From contig JAMCWO010000150.1 of the NCBI GenBank assembly GCA_023481165.1, forward strand, positions 1 through 64,000: a DNA stretch of 64,000 nucleotides, in the 5' to 3' direction. Below, piece by piece: positions 32,846 through 41,588 of the stretch; within the stretch, counting starts at the first letter, position 1, and each line of letters opens with the position of its first letter. Source of the DNA: Planctomycetota bacterium. GTDB taxonomy: Bacteria > Planctomycetota > Phycisphaerae > Sedimentisphaerales > Anaerobacaceae. The notes under the pieces were generated by a model. The model did no database searches and was not told where the DNA came from. It worked only from the letters and a program-made list of their open reading frames with translations. A program made the translations under genes and the position numbers.

Positions 32846-33842
32846 CGCGGTTTCCATCCTGCTGATCGTCCTGATGATGCTGACGGCCGGTCTCTTTGCC
32901 GGCTGCGAGACCGGGATCTACCGGCTCAGCCGGCTGCGCCTGCGGCTGGGCGTCGAGAGAGGCAAGTGGCGGGTGATTCTGCTGGCCGACGTGATGCAGG
33001 ACAGCTCGGGCCTGCTCCTGTCGCTGCTGGTGGGGACCAACCTCGCGCATTACGTGGCGACCAGCCTCATCACCGGGCTGTTCCTCGGCCGCGTGGCGTC
33101 CGAGCGGGTGGCGGAGCTCGAGGCGATGGCCGTGGCGGCCCCCCTGCTCTTTGTCTTCTCCGAGCTGATTCCCAAGAATGTCTTTCTGCATCGAGCGAAT
33201 GTCCTGACCGCGCTCGTGGCGCCGCTGCTGTACGCGAGCCATAAGATCTTCACCTGGTGCGGGGCGGTGCCGCTGTTGCGGCTGCTGTCGCGTTTCTTCG
33301 TGCGGCGGCTCGGTTCGCCCGTCTCGCCCAAGACCCTGATCGCCTCCAGCCAGAGTCATCAGGTGCGGGCGATCCTGCGCGAGACCCAGGAGGAGGGGAT
33401 TCTCAGCGATGTGCAAACGCAGATGATCGACCGCATTGCCAATATCCCCGGCGTTCGCCTGAGCATGGTGATGGTCCCCTTGAACCTGGTTCAGGCCGTG
33501 CCGCTGCGCACCGATCGTGCGGCGCTACTGAAGGGATTGGAGAAGCACGCGTGGGCGCGGCTGCTGGTGTGGGACAATACCCCTTTCGAGATCGTCGGCT
33601 TCATCAACGTCTACGATGTCCTCGGCACGGGCGAGGAATTCACCGATCTGCGGAAATTCCTCTTGCCGCTGCGGAGCCTGGACGGCGATACTTCGATCAC
33701 GGAAGCCATCAACATCATGCGGCGCGAGCAGTTGCGCATCATCCTGGTCACGCGCCAGCGCGGCCGACGCGAGGTGCCGATGGGGATCGTCACAATGAAA
33801 GATCTGGTGGAGGAGCTCTTAGGTGAACTCGTCGAGTGGTAA
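32838..33842 (+). CDS. CNNM/CBS-pair family membrane protein 2
   Basis: AGLFAGCETGIYRLSRLRLRLGVERG; LIPKNVFLHRAN; C-terminal MGIVTMKDLVEELLGELVEW; 8-nt overlap with the previous gene. Confidence 0.9.
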   Translation: MSSAVSILLIVLMMLTAGLFAGCETGIYRLSRLRLRLGVERGKWRVILLADVMQDSSGLLLSLLVGTNLAHYVATSLITGLFLGRVASERVAELEAMAVAAPLLFVFSELIPKNVFLHRANVLTALVAPLLYASHKIFTWCGAVPLLRLLSRFFVRRLGSPVSPKTLIASSQSHQVRAILRETQEEGILSDVQTQMIDRIANIPGVRLSMVMVPLNLVQAVPLRTDRAALLKGLEKHAWARLLVWDNTPFEIVGFINVYDVLGTGEEFTDLRKFLLPLRSLDGDTSITEAINIMRREQLRIILVTRQRGRREVPMGIVTMKDLVEELLGELVEW

Positions 33843-35451
33843 ACCCCAGGGACGACGGATGACAGAGGACAGACGACGGCACGTGCCGGCGTCTCCAGCC
33901 GCCCAGCCTTCATCGTCCGTCGTCTGCCTTCTGTCCTCTGTCGTCGGGATCTCCGTGCTGGGGGCCGCCCTGCTGGCCAATAGCATGACGAAGGAAGTCA
34001 GCCGGGATGAGCAAATGTACTGTACGGCCGGCGTCCTGCTCGGGCAGGGTCAGATGATCTATCAGGACTTCTCCTATCCCTCGCAACTGCCCTACCACCC
34101 GCTCCTGTTGGCGGCCCTCTACCGTAGCCTCGGCACGACGCACTACCTGCTCGCTGGCCGGCTCGTCTCCGTCCTGTGCGATATCCTCGTCGTGATCCTC
34201 ATTCTCCTGATCTATCGATCCATCTTCGGCCCGGATCGGCGCGCCGGCCTACTGCCGGGCTTGGCGGCGGCCGTTCTGTACGTCTTCAATCCGCTCGTGG
34301 ATTATGCGGCGGGATACGCGTGGAATCACGATGTGGTGATCCTGGGCGTCGTTGCCTCCCTCTGGTTGTTCGTGACGACAGACTTCCAAAAGAGGTCTCG
34401 CTTCTGGCGCATGGGCCTTGTGGGGGCCCTGCTGACCCTCGCGACGTGCATGCGCGTCACCACTGTCCTGGTCGAACTACTGTTCCTTGGGGCCGTACTT
34501 GTCGTCGCCGGCGGGCCGGTGCGCAACCGGCTACGGACCGCCCTATCCTTCTGTGCGGCGGCATTAATCGTCGCACTCTGGCCCCTTTGGGTGATCGCGC
34601 AGGCGCCGCAGTCTTTCTGGCTCAATCTCGTCCACATTCCCACCCTCTACGGCCGGTGGTTGCACGAGATCGGCAAGACGTATGGCAAGGCCACCCTCAC
34701 CCTGGACGCCCTGACGCAGCCGGGATACCTCGCGCTGCTGGCTTTGGGCGTCTATCTCATCGTCCTCGGGTGGCGGCAAAGGTCCAAATTAGATCGGACG
34801 GAGAGACAGAAAGCCGTCCTGGTCGCCCTGCTGCCGCTTTTGTTCCTTGCGATCGCCTACATTCCGCCGACGATGTGGCATCAGTATCTGGCCGTGCCGG
34901 TGCCATTCCTGGCCATCGCCCTGGCGTATCCCTTGGCCGCGCTGCGGCGGCATACCGAGGAATCGAGAAACCCACGCTGGTACTGGCTGACGTGCGGCCT
35001 CGTGGGGGCCGCCGCGATGGTCGCAGTCTGGGCCGGTCCTCTCATATTGTATCGCTGCCTGTTTCTCGCCGTTCCGGAGAAGTGGACCCCCGTGGAGTTT
35101 CACAAGGCCTCGGTGAAGATCGGGGCCGGCTTCACCGAACCGGGGCCGGTCTTGACACTGGGCCCGCTCCACGCCCTGGAAGGCGGCCGGGATATTTATC
35201 CGGAGCTCTCCTGCGGCTCGGTCGTCTATCGCGTCGCGGATCGTATGTCCGCGCAGGAGCGGCAGATCACCCACACCATCGGCCCGGAATCGCTCCCGGA
35301 ACTGGTCCGTGCCCATCCTCCTGCCGGGATCATCGTGGGCGTCGAGCCGTCCTATTTCGCCTCTCTGGAAGAGCCCTTGCGAAAGCTCGTCCCGCCCGAC
35401 TGGCTGCGGGACACGTACGGCGATACTCTCCAAGTATATCGCCGTCGTTGA
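33823..35451 (+). CDS. GT39/ArnT-like polytopic glycosyltransferase
   Basis: SRDEQMYCTAGVLLGQGQMIYQDFSYPSQLPYHPLLLAALYRSLG; multiple TM helices. Confidence 0.75.
   Translation: MNSSSGKPQGRRMTEDRRRHVPASPAAQPSSSVVCLLSSVVGISVLGAALLANSMTKEVSRDEQMYCTAGVLLGQGQMIYQDFSYPSQLPYHPLLLAALYRSLGTTHYLLAGRLVSVLCDILVVILILLIYRSIFGPDRRAGLLPGLAAAVLYVFNPLVDYAAGYAWNHDVVILGVVASLWLFVTTDFQKRSRFWRMGLVGALLTLATCMRVTTVLVELLFLGAVLVVAGGPVRNRLRTALSFCAAALIVALWPLWVIAQAPQSFWLNLVHIPTLYGRWLHEIGKTYGKATLTLDALTQPGYLALLALGVYLIVLGWRQRSKLDRTERQKAVLVALLPLLFLAIAYIPPTMWHQYLAVPVPFLAIALAYPLAALRRHTEESRNPRWYWLTCGLVGAAAMVAVWAGPLILYRCLFLAVPEKWTPVEFHKASVKIGAGFTEPGPVLTLGPLHALEGGRDIYPELSCGSVVYRVADRMSAQERQITHTIGPESLPELVRAHPPAGIIVGVEPSYFASLEEPLRKLVPPDWLRDTYGDTLQVYRRR
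33851..33945. repeat. Imperfect long inverted repeat in the 5' end of the glycosyltransferase CDS
   Basis: gacgacggatgacagaggacagacgacgg (33851-33879) versus ccgtcgtctgccttctgtcctctgtcgtc (33917-33945); 25/29 complementary. Confidence 0.8.
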
Positions 35452-35501
35452 CGCGGGCGACACTCAGACCGTACGGATCAAGACTGATTCATGTGGCCTT
35501 T

Positions 35502-35600
35502 TGTCATCCTGAACGGAGCGTAGCGGAGTGAAGGATCTGGGTCGCGACGAAGAAAGATATCTATCTGATGGCCAGATCCTTCGCTACGCTCAGGATGACA
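35502..35600. repeat. 'CHPERSEGS'-type inverted repeat element, intergenic and convergent
   Basis: tgtcatcctgaacggagcgtagcggagtgaaggatctgg ... ccagatccttcgctacgctcaggatgaca. Confidence 0.85.
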
Positions 35601-35631
35601 AGCGCAGCACACGGATTGATCCGAATCCGTA

Positions 35632-37131
35632 TCACTTGGCGTTGGCGCCGTACTCGTCCATGACGGCTTTGGCGACGTTATTGATGGCGTCGCGACTAAG
35701 ACCCTTCGGGCCGTTTGAGAGAACGGAGAAGAGGTACGGGCCGGTGTTCGTGAGGCAGACGCCGGACAAGGCCCGCACGCCGCTGATGTAGCCGGTCTTG
35801 GCGTGGATCTTGCCCCGGTACTTAGGCTCATTGAAGTACTTGTCGATCGTGCCCTCTTCGCCTGCCACCGCCAGAGAGGCCTGGAAAAGACTCCAATTTT
35901 CGCCTCGGTACAAGTCGAGGAGGATCTTCGTAAGAGCGTCTGTGGTCAACCGGTTGCGGCGGCTCAGGCCGCTGCCGTCGTCGATGACGAACTCCTCCGC
36001 CGGAATGCCCAACTCGGTCAGGTACTTGCCGATCAACTCCCGCCCCCCCGTCCAGCCGCCGTTCTTGTGATCCGGTCTGCTGTAGGCGTCGATCGTTTTG
36101 AGCAGCGCTTCCGCCGCGAGGCCCAGACTGTCCGTATTGGCGCGGCGCACACAATCGATCAGCGGCGTCGCGAATTCGACGAGCGGCTTGAAACCGGCCT
36201 CCACGTTGACCGCCTTCTCCAAGAGCTTGCCCTTTGGCGTGATGCCCGCCCGGGCCAGGTTCTCCGCCAGACAAAAGCCGAAGAACGCCCCCGGTTGCTC
36301 GATGGCCACGCGGAAGGGACCTTCCCGGGTCTTGCATTTCCCGAAGAGGGTAATCTTGTTCGGCTGCTGGGTACGGTTGGCGCCGATGGCGCTGTCGCCG
36401 CTGGTCACCGGCTCCGCCTCGTTGATGATTTGCACGAAGGAGGTGCGCGGCTGGATACTGATGGCCACGTGGTCCCCCTGATTGCTGGCGGTGACCTCGA
36501 TGCAGTTGTCGTTGTAGTTCAGGCCGCAGATCTCGCAGGCGTACCACTTGTTGTAGTCCCGGGCCGGCCAGCTTGGATGCACCCGCTGGTCGTCGAACAC
36601 CGTGGTGTCGACGACAATGTCGTTGACCTCGGTGATGCCCTGCTCGCGCAAGGCCTGCACGATTTTTTCGAAGATCCAACCGGCCGGCCGGCTGTACCGA
36701 TCATCCGTGTTCTGATCGCCCAGGAGCGGGTCGCCGCTGCCGATCACGATGAGCGTGCCGTTCTGCCAGCCGACCTTCGTCCGGTACTCGAAATCCGGCC
36801 CGAGATACTTCAACGCGGCCGCCGTGGTCACGACCTTCATGTTGGAGGCCGGCATCAGCGGCGTATGGGCGTTGTGACTGTAGACCACGGTCCCGGAATT
36901 GGGCTCGACAACCTGGATGGAATAGGCGTTGGCGTCCTGCTGCGACCCGAGCGCCTTGACCAGCCGCTGGGTTAGTCCGCCGCGACTAACGCTGCAGAAA
37001 CACACGGTCAGCAAGGCAATCGTGGGTGTGAAGCAGGAAAGGGGAAGTGTGATTTTCGATTTCTGATTCTTGATTTGGGCCAATCGCTTCGTACTTCCAA
37101 CTTCCAACATCAAGCTTCTCACTTCAAACAT
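35632..37131 (-). CDS. dacB: D-alanyl-D-alanine carboxypeptidase/endopeptidase (PBP4, S13 family); N-terminus uncertain
   Basis: PASNMKVVTTAAALKYLGPDFEY (SxxK), DDGSGLSRRNRLT, IHAKTGYISGVRALSG (KTG). Confidence 0.9.
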   Translation of the reverse strand: MFEVRSLMLEVGSTKRLAQIKNQKSKITLPLSCFTPTIALLTVCFCSVSRGGLTQRLVKALGSQQDANAYSIQVVEPNSGTVVYSHNAHTPLMPASNMKVVTTAAALKYLGPDFEYRTKVGWQNGTLIVIGSGDPLLGDQNTDDRYSRPAGWIFEKIVQALREQGITEVNDIVVDTTVFDDQRVHPSWPARDYNKWYACEICGLNYNDNCIEVTASNQGDHVAISIQPRTSFVQIINEAEPVTSGDSAIGANRTQQPNKITLFGKCKTREGPFRVAIEQPGAFFGFCLAENLARAGITPKGKLLEKAVNVEAGFKPLVEFATPLIDCVRRANTDSLGLAAEALLKTIDAYSRPDHKNGGWTGGRELIGKYLTELGIPAEEFVIDDGSGLSRRNRLTTDALTKILLDLYRGENWSLFQASLAVAGEEGTIDKYFNEPKYRGKIHAKTGYISGVRALSGVCLTNTGPYLFSVLSNGPKGLSRDAINNVAKAVMDEYGANAK

Positions 37132-37132
37132 C

Positions 37133-38356
37133 CTACTTCAATGCCGCCTTGATCTGCGCGATGGTCACCCCGAGCGTTGCCTTGGCGATGGGATCGAGTT
37201 GAGCCTCGCTACCGGCAAAATGGTACGTGCGATGGGTGTGGAGAATACTCGCGCCGGGCGCCAGAGCGGCCGCGGGCGAGGACGTCTCCAACTCATAGAA
37301 CGGGCCGAGCGGTTTGCCGCCGGGCGGGGTCGGCCCATCATTGTAGGAGTTGACGACGTCGCCGCGATAGGGCTGGTCCTGAATCTTCCACATCGAGTTG
37401 ACGTAATCCACCACGCCTTCGGGCTTGTTGTACTGGACGATCGTGAGCACTCCGTGGACGGCATCGTAGCTGCCCAGCATCGTCTTGGCTCGTTGGGGCG
37501 ACAAACCGATCTTGCTGCGGTACTTGCCGTCGCCGCTGAAGAACAGGACACCGTCTTTGACGACCAGGCGCCCCACCGGCACTTTTCCGAAGTAGGTGTC
37601 GTTGACGATGGGTCCGAGTTGATCCTCCGGGCCGGGCATGAAGGGAACTACGATCGTGATCTCGGGCGAGGGGTTGAACATGCCCAGAATCCAGATCGAC
37701 AGCAGGCCGGTCTCCTTCTTCCAGGGCTCCCGGCCGGTATTCGTGACTTTGTTGTCCGATTCATAGGCCACCATCTTGACGTCCGAGCCGGCCGTCACAC
37801 CCAGCCGCTGCAAAGCGGCGGTCCGCTCCAGGACGCGCACCTCGCGGTCCGCCCGCAGATCGAAGACCGTGCCGGAGTAGTTCGTCACCTGCATCGTCTT
37901 GCGCAGGGAAGCGGAATGCGCGGTCTTGCCGACCAGTTCCCAGGCTTCCGTATCGACCGGGGCCGGCGTGAACCAGTGGTCCATATCAAAGGCGACCCCT
38001 TTGGCAAAGAAGATGGAGAATTGCCCGCCCTCGGGCCCCAGCCAGAAGCGGTCCTCGCCGCCATAGGCATTCATGTGCTCGACGGGCTTGCCTGCTACCA
38101 GCTCGCGATTGATCCAGCCGAAGCTGTAACCGTTGGGTCCGGCCGCGGTGCTGGTCATCACCCGCCCCTGCATCTTCGGCAGCACCGCCACGCGCCCCTG
38201 CTCGGATTGGTCCGTCAGGACCACGACATCCGTGTGCTGTTGCAGAAATGCCACGTCATTGTGGAAACCCTGTTTCTCCGTGGCCTGCGGGCCGGCCGTC
38301 GTGCAGCCGGCCAGCGCTGTCACGATCACCCCAAGTGCAATGGTCCTCAAACCCAT
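37133..38356 (-). CDS. Lipoprotein with aldose-epimerase-like/DUF6786-like domain
   Basis: Lipobox VTALAGC; YGGEDRFWLGPEGGQFSIFFAKG; ATG 38356 preceded by TAAGGAGA. Confidence 0.6.
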   Translation of the reverse strand: MGLRTIALGVIVTALAGCTTAGPQATEKQGFHNDVAFLQQHTDVVVLTDQSEQGRVAVLPKMQGRVMTSTAAGPNGYSFGWINRELVAGKPVEHMNAYGGEDRFWLGPEGGQFSIFFAKGVAFDMDHWFTPAPVDTEAWELVGKTAHSASLRKTMQVTNYSGTVFDLRADREVRVLERTAALQRLGVTAGSDVKMVAYESDNKVTNTGREPWKKETGLLSIWILGMFNPSPEITIVVPFMPGPEDQLGPIVNDTYFGKVPVGRLVVKDGVLFFSGDGKYRSKIGLSPQRAKTMLGSYDAVHGVLTIVQYNKPEGVVDYVNSMWKIQDQPYRGDVVNSYNDGPTPPGGKPLGPFYELETSSPAAALAPGASILHTHRTYHFAGSEAQLDPIAKATLGVTIAQIKAALK

Positions 38357-38611
38357 TCCCGGTCTCCTTACGGTCGTAAGCTGTTGGTCTGGCCCCGAAC
38401 GTGGCCACCTCGCGTCCGGGAAGGCCTCCGACAGGCCATATTTCGCCTGTGCGGACCCGAACCCGGTCGCTAATCCTGGGCTCCTGACAGTCACCGGCTA
38501 ACATAGTCCATCGCTGGTCCGTTGGCAAGCCTCTCTGTCACCGATTTCAGGATCCACGCAAAGCTGCCCGCCGGAGAGCACATTCATGTCATTGCGAGGC
38601 ATGTCTTTTTC

Positions 38612-38657
38612 GCTGGTCTGCCATGTCTGCGCAAAGCCGCAGACATGGCAGACCAGC
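38612..38657. repeat. Perfect 20-bp inverted repeat with 6-nt loop
   Basis: gctggtctgccatgtctgcg-caaagc-cgcagacatggcagaccagc. Confidence 0.95.
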
Positions 38658-38810
38658 AGTGAGTCTCCCCGGAGTCTCGCCCGGCGGATGGCGCAATCCA
38701 TACAAAGCCAATCTCTGCGCGTCCGGCGGACCCGATGGATCTGCAACCCGCCACTGTATGCCGTCCACACCCCCCCTGCTGTCCCCTGCCCTGTTTCGTC
38801 TGGTTTGTGC

Positions 38811-38839
38811 TTGACCTTGGCCCTCCGGTCGTTTATTAA
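38811..38839 (+). promoter_or_regulatory. Sigma70-type promoter for hom
   Basis: TTGACC-17 bp-TATTAA; expected start site about 20 nt before GTG 38868. Confidence 0.5.
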
Positions 38840-38867
38840 GACGGGTTTATTTTGGGAAGGTGACCTT

Positions 38868-40193
38868 GTGAACGAGCAACGTGTACGGGTGGGATTGGTT
38901 GGATTCGGCACCGTCGGGACCGGCGTCGCCAAGCTGATCTGCGAAGACGGGGACGCCATCGCATCCAAGACGGGGGTGCGGCTGGAATTGGCCTGCGTGG
39001 TGGACGTAGATACGCAGAGGCCGCGGCCCGTGCCGTTGCCCGAAGGCGTGCTGACCAGCGATTTGAACCGGCTTCTGGGAGATCCCAGTATCACAGTAGG
39101 GATTGAGCTGGTCGGCGGCACGAGCATCGCCAAGGAGATCCAGCTCAAGATGCTGCGGGCGGGCAAGGACGTGGTCACGGCCAACAAAGCCCTGCTGGCG
39201 GTCCACGGGGGCGAACTGTACCGGGTCGCCCATGAGAGCGGCCGATGCATCGCGTTCGAGGCCAGTTGCGCCGGCGGGATTCCCATCATCGGGGCCATCC
39301 GCACGGGGCTGGCCGCCAACACGCTGACGGGTATGTTCGGCATCGTCAATGGCACGTGCAACTACATCCTCTCCAACATGAGCATGAAGGATGAGGCGTT
39401 TTCCGCCGCCTTGGCCAAGGCCCAGAAACGCGGCTATGCCGAGGCGGACCCAACCCTGGATATCTCCGGGGGCGACAGCGCCCACAAGTTGGCGATCCTG
39501 GCCTCTATCGCTTTCGGCTACGAGATTCACCTAGAGGACATCTATGTCCAGGGGCTGGACGGGATCGCGCGGGAGGATATCCGTTACGGGCGCGAGATGG
39601 GTTACTGCCTCAAGCTGTTGGCCATCGGCCTGAGGAACCCGCAGGGCAAGATTTCGTTGCGGGTCCACCCATCGTTCATCGCGGCTGATTCCTGGCTGGC
39701 GCGCGTGGACGGCTCCTTCAATGCCATCAGCGTCTTCGGCAACGCCGTGGGCGAGACCTTCTACTATGGGCGCGGCGCCGGCATGATGCCCACGGCCAGC
39801 GCCGTAGTGGCGGACCTGATCGACGTAGCCTTGGGCAACTCCCGGAAGACCTTCGAGAGTCTGCGGCTGCGGCCGCGGGACGAGGTCCTACCGCTGCTGG
39901 AAAAGATCGATGATATCGTAAGTCGCTTCTACGTGCGCGTGATGGCCAAGGATAAGCCGGGTGTGGTGGCCCGCTACGGCAAGGTCCTGGGCGACCATGA
40001 GATCAGCATCTCGGGCGTCCTCCAGCACGAGGGGTCGGGCCCCTCCAACACGGTGCCCGTGGTGATCACGACGCACAAGACACAGGAGAAGAACATGCGG
40101 GAGGCCCTGGCGGAATTGCTGCGCACCGATGTCATCAGCGGCAAGCCGGTGTGCATACGCATTGTGGATATTCCGCAGGATAAGGACACTTGA
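38868..40193 (+). CDS. hom: Homoserine dehydrogenase (ACT-containing)
   Basis: RVGLVGFGTVGTGVAKLI, VTANKALLAVHGGEL, GIVNGTCNYILSNM, GRGAGMMPTASAVVADL; GTG start after GGGAAGG. Confidence 0.95.
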   Translation: MNEQRVRVGLVGFGTVGTGVAKLICEDGDAIASKTGVRLELACVVDVDTQRPRPVPLPEGVLTSDLNRLLGDPSITVGIELVGGTSIAKEIQLKMLRAGKDVVTANKALLAVHGGELYRVAHESGRCIAFEASCAGGIPIIGAIRTGLAANTLTGMFGIVNGTCNYILSNMSMKDEAFSAALAKAQKRGYAEADPTLDISGGDSAHKLAILASIAFGYEIHLEDIYVQGLDGIAREDIRYGREMGYCLKLLAIGLRNPQGKISLRVHPSFIAADSWLARVDGSFNAISVFGNAVGETFYYGRGAGMMPTASAVVADLIDVALGNSRKTFESLRLRPRDEVLPLLEKIDDIVSRFYVRVMAKDKPGVVARYGKVLGDHEISISGVLQHEGSGPSNTVPVVITTHKTQEKNMREALAELLRTDVISGKPVCIRIVDIPQDKDT

Positions 40194-40276
40194 TTGATTG
40201 CGGATTTCGGATTACGAATGAGCGTGGCGAGTCCAATCCGCAGGCCGCTTTGGAACGATTTGAGACTCGGGTCGGA

Positions 40277-41464
40277 ATGACAAAATACGTTGTGGTAATT
40301 CCGGATGGTGCGGCGGACGAGCCGCTGGACGAACTCGGGGGCAAGACGCCCCTTGCGGCGGCGCAGACTCCCAACCTGGACCGGATCAGCACGGAGGGCC
40401 GCCTGGGCCTCGTGCGCACGGTGCCGGAGGGCTTCGAGCCGGGCAGCGATGTCGCCCAGATGAGCCTTCTGGGGTATGATCCCGCGCGTTATTACAGCGG
40501 CCGGGCACCCATCGAGGCCGCGGCCCGCGGCATCCGGCTGGGGATGGAGGACTGGGTCTTCCGCTGCAACCTGGTGACCATCGCGGACGGCTTGATGGTC
40601 GATCACAGCGCCGGGCACATCTCCACGGAGGAAGCGAGCACCCTCGTGGAGGAGTTGCAGTCGCACCTCACGGATGAGCGTGTCTCCCTGTACCCCGGCG
40701 TCAGCTATCGGCACCTGCTGGTGTTCCGCGGCATGGAGTTCGAGGTCCGCACGTATCCGCCCCACGACCACATCGGCAAAGCCGTCGAGAAGATCCTGCC
40801 GCGCGGCAAGGGCGCGGACGTGCTGATCCAATTGATGAACCAGTCGCAGCAACTGTTCGCCGGACACGATATCAACCGGGTCCGGCAGGACCTCGGAGAG
40901 AATCAGGTCAGCTCCATCTGGCTCTGGGGCCAGGGCAAGCAGGCGCGTCTGGACAGCTTCCGCAAACGCTATGGCCTCCGCGGTGCGGCCATCACGGCGG
41001 TGGATCTGGTCCGAGGTCTGGCCAAGCTGGTGGGATTCGACCTGATCGAGGTGCCCGGGGCCACCGGCTTTATCGACACGAATTACGAAGGCAAGGGGCA
41101 GGCCGCGATCGAGGCGATGGAGAAGTACGATCTGGTTTTCGTCCATATCGAAGCCCCGGACGAGGCCGGCCATGAGGGCAACGCCGCGGCCAAGACCAAG
41201 GCCATCGAACAGGTGGACCGATACATCGTAGGCCCTGTATTGCACGCCCTCGAACGATGCGAGAGCTGGCGGATCCTGGTATTGCCGGACCACCCGACGC
41301 CGGTCCACGGCGGCGCCCATTCGGCCGCGCCGGTGCCGTTTGCGATGGCCGGAACGCAAGTGTCCGGGGCTTCGATATGGACGAAAAGCGAAGCGAACGC
41401 CGCCCAAACGGGGCTGCGCATCGAAAAGGGATGCGAGTTGATGGAGTATTTCCTGAAGAGTTGA
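40277..41464 (+). CDS. ApgM-like protein (COG3635), proposed homoserine kinase type (TIGR02535-like)
   Basis: MTKYVVVIPDGAADEPLDELGGKTPLAAAQTPNLD; FVHIEAPDEAGHEGN; between hom and lysC. Confidence 0.85.
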   Translation: MTKYVVVIPDGAADEPLDELGGKTPLAAAQTPNLDRISTEGRLGLVRTVPEGFEPGSDVAQMSLLGYDPARYYSGRAPIEAAARGIRLGMEDWVFRCNLVTIADGLMVDHSAGHISTEEASTLVEELQSHLTDERVSLYPGVSYRHLLVFRGMEFEVRTYPPHDHIGKAVEKILPRGKGADVLIQLMNQSQQLFAGHDINRVRQDLGENQVSSIWLWGQGKQARLDSFRKRYGLRGAAITAVDLVRGLAKLVGFDLIEVPGATGFIDTNYEGKGQAAIEAMEKYDLVFVHIEAPDEAGHEGNAAAKTKAIEQVDRYIVGPVLHALERCESWRILVLPDHPTPVHGGAHSAAPVPFAMAGTQVSGASIWTKSEANAAQTGLRIEKGCELMEYFLKS

Positions 41465-41469
41465 GATAG

Positions 41470-41560
41470 AAGTTTCAAGTGTGAAGTCTTGGGTGCCACG
41501 CGCAAAGAGACAAGCGTCAGCTTCTCGGACTTCAAACTCCAAACTTGACACTTCAGACTT
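41470..41560. repeat. Imperfect inverted repeat in the apgM-lysC spacer
   Basis: aagtttcaagtgtgaagtcttgg (41470-41492) pairs with ccaaacttgacacttcagactt (41539-41560). Confidence 0.65.
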
Positions 41561-41588
41561 TGAGCTTTTTGAGGGCGACAAGACGATT

